Shown: in pieces, positions 7,555-11,621 of the stretch
Numbering within the stretch: position 1 is the stretch's first letter
How the letters are laid out: each line of letters opens with the position of its first letter
From: CAYZEZ01 sp964477295
GTDB taxonomy: Bacteria > Bacteroidota > Bacteroidia > Bacteroidales > SM23-62
Assembly (NCBI GenBank): GCA_964477295.1
Contig: CAYZEZ010000154.1
Span: forward strand, 1-11,621
DNA: 11,621 bases
Direction of reading: 5' to 3'
Notes under the pieces: model-generated
The model's input: only the letters and a program-made list of their open reading frames with translations
What the model was told of the DNA's origin: nothing
Databases searched by the model: none
Position numbers and translations under genes: made by a program

Positions 7555-7717
7555 TTCAGCCCATTTTTTAGAGTGTGATTGAAGCTCCTCACTCCCGGGT
7601 GCTCCCCAAGCCATCGGGTCACAGCGGTGCGGGGAATCTGCAATCCTTTATTATTATTTATTATGTGCCCGCTAACCCGTCCCAAGTACCCGGGGGGAAT
7701 GCGCTAGCAAGATTCAA
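7555..7717. other. mlaF-mlaD spacer with a palindrome-like segment
   Basis: 163 bases with no gene. GTCCCAAGTACCCGGG at 7679-7694 matches the palindromic GTCCCGAGTACTCGGG at 9656-9671 at 14 of 16 bases. CTAGCAA at 7704-7710 matches the 7-base unit of the long repeats, but this may be chance. A GC-rich stretch lies at 7590-7640. The spacer is unusually long for an operon and could carry an internal promoter or a processing site; I see no clear promoter. Confidence 0.4.
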
Positions 7718-8467
7718 TTAAGAAAAATAATTTCTCACTGTTTTATCCTCATGTTTTAATAGCTCCTGATATGTGCCCCTGGCAAGGACCTGTCCGGCAT
7801 GAAGGACAATGATCCTGTCGGAAACCAGGCGTGCACATTTCATATCGTGTGTAACCACAATGGATGTGGTATCATATGTTTCCTGGATTTTAATGATTAG
7901 TTCATCAATATCCCGGGCAGTGTAGGGATCAAGTCCTGTTGTCGGTTCGTCGTACAGGATAATCTCAGGTTTTAATATCAGGGTTCTGGCCAGTCCGCCG
8001 CGCTTACGCATTCCTCCCGAAAGTTCTGACGGCATCTTATCCATCGCATCTTCCAGCCCTACGCTTTTTAATGCTTCTGCTGCCCGTTCTTCCATTTCTG
8101 ATTCCTTACTACGCGACTGGTTTCTTTTCAAAGGGAACATCACATTTTCAATCAGTGACATGGAATCATACAGAGCCCCTTCCTGGAAAAGATATCCAAC
8201 CCTGACCCTGAGCATGTTCAGTTCATCCTCTTCGAGCGATAATACATCATTGTCCAGCACATTGATACTTCCCGAATCAGGAAGGATGAGCCTTACGAGA
8301 CATTTTATGGTGACGGATTTACCTGTTCCCGACCTGCCGAGGATGACCAGTGTTTCTCCCCTGTTCAGGACAAATGATACTCCTTTCAGGACCTGCATCT
8401 CCTGGAAAGATTTATGGAGGTTCATCACCTGGATGATCTGTTCGTTATTTTGGGTATTGCCTGTCAT
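7718..8467 (-). CDS. mlaF: ABC transporter ATP-binding protein, MlaF-like
   Basis: The 249-residue ATPase that powers the Mla/MCE phospholipid transporter by binding the MlaE permease on the cytoplasmic side. Walker A is GRSGTGKS at 44-51, the Q-loop is in YLFQEGALYD (Gln95), the signature is LSGGM at 149-153, Walker B ends in Asp173-Glu174 (ILYDEP), the D-loop is GLDP at 178-181 and the switch histidine is His207 in VTHDM. The FQEGALYDSMS and SGGMRKR segments are typical of the MlaF branch rather than of other ABC importers. All catalytic residues are present and the length is normal. Its ATG overlaps the mlaE stop codon by four bases (ATGA), indicating translational coupling. It is cotranscribed with mlaE and probably with mlaD downstream. 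Confidence 0.96.
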   Translation of the reverse strand: MTGNTQNNEQIIQVMNLHKSFQEMQVLKGVSFVLNRGETLVILGRSGTGKSVTIKCLVRLILPDSGSINVLDNDVLSLEEDELNMLRVRVGYLFQEGALYDSMSLIENVMFPLKRNQSRSKESEMEERAAEALKSVGLEDAMDKMPSELSGGMRKRGGLARTLILKPEIILYDEPTTGLDPYTARDIDELIIKIQETYDTTSIVVTHDMKCARLVSDRIIVLHAGQVLARGTYQELLKHEDKTVRNYFS

Positions 8468-9249
8468 ACAATGATTTCAGTTATCTGGACAGCAATCAGG
8501 TCAAGAACAAAAATGACTACGGAGGAAATCACAACAGAAGCATTGGATGCCCTGCCCACTCCCTGGGTTCCACCGCTGGCATTATATCCTTTATAGCAGC
8601 CTATAAGGCCGATTGCATAGCCAAAAAAGAAGGTCTTAATTGTAGCCGGAATGATGTCGATATAAGTGATATCCTGAAAAGATTGAATAAAAAACAATCT
8701 CACGGAAACAGCTCCCTGGATGTTGATTCCGGCAAGGGAACCCAATAATCCAATTGCGTCAGCATAGATCACCAGCAATGGCACCATTAAAGTAGTGGCC
8801 AGTACCCGTGTTGAGACCAGGAATTTCATTGGATTGGTTCCGGATACCTCCATAGCATCGATCTGCTCGGTTACCCGCATTGATCCAAGTTCAGCACCAA
8901 TCCCTGATCCTACTTTTCCGGCAAAGATAAGAGCCGTGATAACCGGTCCTATCTCCCTGAGTATGGAGACAAATATCAATCCCGGCAGTTCTGCCTCGGC
9001 ACCCAGTTGTTCCAGCATCGGCCAGGTCTGCAGTGTAAGTACCAGTCCCATAATAAAGGCGGTGATACTTATCAGGGGAAGTGTTTTATAGCCGATCAGA
9101 TAGCACTGCCTTACAATTTCCTCTCCTTCAAAAGGTCTGTGGAACATATATTTCAGTGCTTTCATGGCAAACCGGAAACTGTCTGCCAGTTCAAAAAAGA
9201 ACAACTGCAGGTTATTGGATAGGCCTGTATTTATATCTTCCTGATCCAT
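8464..9249 (-). CDS. mlaE: ABC transporter permease, MlaE-like
   Basis: The 261-residue inner-membrane permease of the Mla/MCE phospholipid transporter. An amphipathic N-terminal helix (about 13-40) precedes about five membrane segments (near 55-75, 90-112, 145-172, 198-218 and 236-258). The family signature REIGPVITALIFAGKVGSG starts at 98 and continues through IGAELGSMRVTEQIDAMEV, which includes the coupling region that contacts MlaF. GCYKGYNASGGTQGVGRAS at 217-235 is the second conserved block. The start at 9249 gives the expected N terminus, but there is no Shine-Dalgarno sequence: the bases upstream belong to a repeat element that begins two bases before the ATG. It is the first gene of mlaE-mlaF-mlaD; no MlaB or MlaC is in the window. 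Confidence 0.96.
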   Translation of the reverse strand: MDQEDINTGLSNNLQLFFFELADSFRFAMKALKYMFHRPFEGEEIVRQCYLIGYKTLPLISITAFIMGLVLTLQTWPMLEQLGAEAELPGLIFVSILREIGPVITALIFAGKVGSGIGAELGSMRVTEQIDAMEVSGTNPMKFLVSTRVLATTLMVPLLVIYADAIGLLGSLAGINIQGAVSVRLFFIQSFQDITYIDIIPATIKTFFFGYAIGLIGCYKGYNASGGTQGVGRASNASVVISSVVIFVLDLIAVQITEIIV

Positions 9250-9250
9250 A

Positions 9251-9422
9251 CTAATTAACTCAAGTTGCCAGGCACTGGGTGCTTGTTACGGAGTAAAGTA
9301 TTAATAGTCAATAACATAAATTAAGATAGTAATTAAATTCGTATCATTTACTAATTCATATATGACTGTTATTCAGACACCTGGCAACCAGTAACTCGTA
9401 ACTAGCAACTTAAATTAATTAA
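9251..9422. repeat. Miniature repeat, copy 2 (172 bases, inverted ends)
   Basis: Second copy of the element at 2892-3064. Its 21-base ends (9251-9271 and 9402-9422) are inverted repeats matching at 17 of 21 positions, and all four differences are C versus T. The first conserved inner block is AAGTTGC. The similarity to copy 1 runs through the whole length, clearest at 9349-9408 (50 of 60 bases). One end lies one base away from the mlaE start codon, so the element makes up the whole proximal upstream region of the mla genes and probably holds, or has displaced, their promoter. Confidence 0.7.
9381..9408 (+). repeat. Four tandem 7-base units (CTNGYAA) in repeat copy 2
   Basis: The units are CTGGCAA, CCAGTAA, CTCGTAA and CTAGCAA without gaps; three fit CTNGYAA exactly and one differs at one base. 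They are in register with the four units of copy 1. The left arm (9265-9292) contains opposite-strand units beginning TTGCCAG, the others degenerate. Confidence 0.65.
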
Positions 9423-9837
9423 TGATGCCTCTAAGCCCTTTAACCAATCCTCACCCCCCCGGATCACCGATTACTGTAAACTGCTCACCAATAAAGTAAA
9501 TTTACGGAAATTCTGTTGGAAGAGACTGGAAATTTCGACGGATCTGTTGAGATTATCGGCAAAAAGGCTTATTATATCTGTGAAACGAGCAGGATTTTTA
9601 AAAATAATAAATATCAAATGAGTAGAATTAAAAATCATGTAAGAGCGAAGCGGTTGTCCCGAGTACTCGGGATTCTCAGATTTTTAATTATTTTATTTTC
9701 AGGTAATTAAAGGATTTTGACGAATGAAAGAAAGTGTAAATACAATTAAACTGAAATTGATTTTTCTTAAGGTATAGATTATTTGATAAATAGAATTCGA
9801 TTAGGTTAATATATCAGTATATGAATTGTTTATTTAA
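9423..9837. other. Gene-free stretch between repeat copy 2 and the pseudogene
   Basis: About 415 A/T-rich bases. An open frame at 9516-9710 encodes a 64-residue product with no recognisable domain, and its 3' half is the inverted repeat below, so I do not call it a gene. A 17-codon frame starts at 9724 with a basic, hydrophobic run (MKESVNTIKLKLIFLKV) that could be the remains of a signal peptide of the decayed gene downstream; this is speculative. Confidence 0.5.
9626..9689. repeat. Inverted repeat enclosing a perfect 16-base palindrome
   Basis: Outer arms AATTAAAAATC (9626-9636) and GATTTTTAATT (9679-9689) are perfect inverted repeats of 11 bases. Inside, off-centre, lies the perfect palindrome TCCCGAGTACTCGGGA (9657-9672). 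A related palindrome-like segment occurs at 7679-7694. It may be a terminator-like or REP-like repeat unit, or the end of a lost mobile element. Confidence 0.6.
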
Positions 9838-10431
9838 ATGTCGAATGATCCTGTTGATGTTAATAATCCTATGAAAACATATTACAACATGAGTGATAGC
9901 GTAATTCAGTGCCAAACCGGTATCGGCGCATAGGGATGGGGTTATGGTGCTACATTAAGCGCTGGCCTGACCATAAAACCGGAAAGCGATACCGTCTTTA
10001 CTATGGATGTTTACTCTGAATTCTCTGGCACTGTACTTCTTAAGATCGAAAACAGAGCCAATAATCAAATATTTATTGAAAATCCACAGGAGTATACAAT
10101 ACCCGGAGAATGGGCTACATTAAGATTTGCATTTGATACTGCATCAGTGGATTTATATGAGGCAATGGTAATCTTCTTCGATTTTGGTGGAAAAACTGCA
10201 GGGAATGCCTGGTACTATGATAATATCCAGGGACCACCCATGGATAAAGAAGATTGGGGGGTTACTGTAAATCTTTCGGTTGTTGATGAAATGGGTATAA
10301 GTGATTTATTCGCCGATATCTGGATTAATCCGGGTGAAGATTATAATGATGATGATCCGAACACCTGTCTGATTAACATGGAATTAACCGATGAAGATGC
10401 TGATCCGATATGGACAGCCTCTTCTTATTAA
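9838..10431 (+). pseudogene. Decayed secreted carbohydrate-binding-like protein fragment
   Basis: The frame from the ATG at 9838 is broken by TAG at 9931-9933, yet the same frame continues as good protein sequence to TAA at 10431. The first part (NNPMKTYYNMSDSVIQC ... then after the stop GWGYGATLSAGLTIKP, TVFTMDVYSEFSGTVLLKIE, and NAWYYDNIQG) has the layout of a beta-sandwich CBM-like domain that often accompanies secreted glycoside hydrolases in Bacteroidota. The last 60 residues (GVTVNLSVVDEMGISDLFAD ... NMELTDEDADPIWTAS) look like the start of a second, starch-binding-like or Ig-like module that is cut off before its end. The N terminus, a signal peptide and any catalytic domain are missing. 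A single G-to-A change (TGG to TAG, giving the expected Ala-Trp-Gly-Trp) explains the stop. The domain calls come from pattern recognition and are moderately sure; the broken state is clear. The intact part alone could be called as a 142-residue gene from 10003. Confidence 0.75.
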
Positions 10432-10454
10432 ATGTAAGCAGCAGCATAATGATT

Positions 10455-10474
10455 AAAATTCCGTTCAGAATTTT
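10455..10474. terminator. Possible weak bidirectional terminator
   Basis: AAAATTC (10455-10461) and GAATTTT (10468-10474) form a perfect 7-base stem with a 6-base loop. It sits across the stop codon of the minus-strand TPR gene and 24 bases after the plus-strand pseudogene. The stem is A/T-rich and lacks a strong T-run, so this is weak. Confidence 0.25.
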
Positions 10475-11621
10475 GACACATATAACTTTACTATATTCTT
10501 ATATTCTTCAATCAGATTTTTGTGTATATGCGCTCCCAGGTGATAGTTTTCCATATTCAAAATATCCTGGAATTTCTCAAGTGCTTTATCCGGTTTTCCT
10601 AATCCCAGGTTTCCAAGCCCGATCATATAGTTACAGTGTATGGTGTTTTTCTTTCTCAGGTCAGCATCCCAGATAAGAAGGCCGGGGAGGGACATGGCAA
10701 AATAATCATACCCAACATCATCAGGCATATGAGTATACCCATAATCGAGTATCATATTAAAANNNNNNNNNNTTCCGGTCAAGCATAATCAATGCCAGGC
10801 CCTGGTAAAAGATCTTGTCAGGAGGCTGGTCGTAATAGAACATTACTGGAGCAGGTTCATTGTGTCCTTCGGATGCCTTTTCCCAGTATAAATTAGCCAT
10901 TTTGATATCTCCGAGACCCTGAAATGCCATGCCAAACCAGTAATTAATATCGTTCTCCTGTGCCCCGTGTAGTTTTCCCTCACCCAGATTATAAGGGTAT
11001 TTTTCGGTTGCCTGGAGATGTTCAATGGCCAGGTCAAATTTTTTAGCCAGAATAGCCTGTTTAGCCAATTCAACATGACACAGAAGATATTGTCCGGGTA
11101 CTTTGCCTTCTCCACCTTCCATTGGATGGAAATTTCTCTCCATGATCAGATCCAGTGCTTTCTTATGTTCAGAGGATAGGTTCAGAAGCATAACCTGTTC
11201 CAGGTACAGGTCATCTCTCTGATCTACCTGGTCGGGATGTTTTGCCAGAAATTTAAGGCGTTCATTAACAGGATGATTTATTCGTTTATATAACTGGTCA
11301 AGTTCAAAAAGGATCCTGGCATCGGTCTGATCAAGGTCAAAGGCTTTTTCTATTTGTTTCAGAGCTTTTTCTGATTCAGTCGTTTTATTAAACAGGGCCA
11401 GTGAAAGGTTTCTGCGAACGGTGGGGAATTCACCATTCATTTCGATTGATTTTTCCCAGCAGGCAATTGCCTCATTAATTTGCCGGTTTGCGTACCAGAA
11501 ATTGCCAAGATAGTAATGACATTTGGAATCATCAGGATTCAGTAAAGCGGCCTTTTCTAATACAGGTACTGACTCGATCCTGTTTGGAAAGCAATAATCA
11601 GGATTTTGACCGGATGCTTTT
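10465..11621 (-). CDS. DUF5107-like TPR protein, C-terminal part, interrupted by assembly gap
   Basis: The C-terminal third or so of a large TPR protein whose frame runs off the right edge. From the edge it reads GQNPDYCFPNRIESVPVLEK, then a TPR unit with YYLGNFWYANRQINEAIACW, then RRNLSLALFNK, LDQTDARILFELDQLYKRI, FHPMEGGEGKVPGQYLL, LGEGKLHGAQENDINYWFG and PPDKIFYQGLALIMLDR. After the gap it continues FNMILDYGYTHMPDDVGYDY, LPGLLIWDADLRKKN and a final TPR. I recognise this arrangement from Bacteroidota and Firmicutes proteins of about 1,000 residues with an N-terminal DUF5107 domain; that domain is outside the window. They are often near carbohydrate-degradation genes; the biochemical role is unknown to me. 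The ten Ns put the two halves in different frames, but the family sequence is continuous across them, so I treat this as one gene and not a frameshift. The ATG at 11440 is internal. Confidence 0.85.
10763..10772. other. Assembly gap (ten Ns)
   Basis: Ten consecutive Ns inside the TPR gene. Ten is a placeholder length: read literally it shifts the frame. Continuity from LDR to FNMILDYG needs a missing length divisible by three. Confidence 0.97.

Noticed and set aside
7555..7614. N-terminal extension of mlaD to 7614
   Set aside because: The 20 extra residues lack family character, and the ATG at 7554 gives the usual basic N terminus before the membrane helix.
7704..7710. CTAGCAA next to the mlaF stop as a third repeat copy
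   Set aside because: Only one unit is present and no second inverted end was found nearby; it could be chance.
9516..9710. Open frame of 64 codons in gene-free DNA
   Set aside because: No recognisable domain, no ribosome binding site, and its 3' half consists of the inverted repeat and palindrome at 9626-9689.
9931..9933. TAG as a recoded (read-through) codon
   Set aside because: The fragment is also truncated at both ends, other genes here use normal stops, and a single TGG-to-TAG change explains it; decay is more likely.

Overview
The window looks like accessory-plus-housekeeping DNA of a Bacteroidota (probably Bacteroidales-like) bacterium, most likely from an environmental assembly. The evidence is protein style: a secreted SGSH-type sulfatase, a lipoprotein with a short Bacteroidota-type signal peptide, a DUF5107-type TPR protein, an MlaD-like protein with repeated N-R-G-E-G motifs, and starts with little or no Shine-Dalgarno sequence. 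A run of ten Ns near the right end marks a scaffold gap. The genus cannot be told from the sequence.

Layout from left to right: (1) plus strand, the 3' part of a heparan-N-sulfatase-like sulfatase, followed 62 bases later by a lipoprotein alpha/beta hydrolase; (2) a 278-base convergent gap holding a 173-base repeat with inverted ends; (3) minus strand, a secreted protein of unknown function and a secreted metallo-beta-lactamase-fold hydrolase; (4) plus strand, divergent from the latter, a class I SAM-dependent methyltransferase; (5) minus strand, the lipid transport set mlaE-mlaF-mlaD, with mlaE and mlaF overlapping by 4 bases; (6) directly upstream of mlaE, a second diverged copy of the 173-base repeat, then about 400 bases of non-coding DNA with a palindrome inside an inverted repeat; (7) plus strand, the remains of a modular secreted carbohydrate-binding-like protein, broken by an in-frame TAG and truncated at both ends; (8) minus strand, the C-terminal part of a DUF5107-like TPR protein, interrupted by the scaffold gap and running off the right edge.

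How the genes work together: MlaE, MlaF and MlaD together make an ABC-type phospholipid transport complex in the inner membrane with a periplasmic MCE ring. The sulfatase, the lipoprotein hydrolase, the decayed carbohydrate-binding protein and the DUF5107-like protein fit a lifestyle of degrading sulfated polysaccharides, but they are not one polysaccharide utilisation locus: no SusC/SusD pair is present.

I see no defence system, CRISPR array, transposase, tRNA or rRNA. The most unusual content is non-coding: a pair of miniature repeats with 21-base inverted ends and arrays of a 7-base unit (CTNGYAA), one of which forms the immediate upstream region of mlaE.
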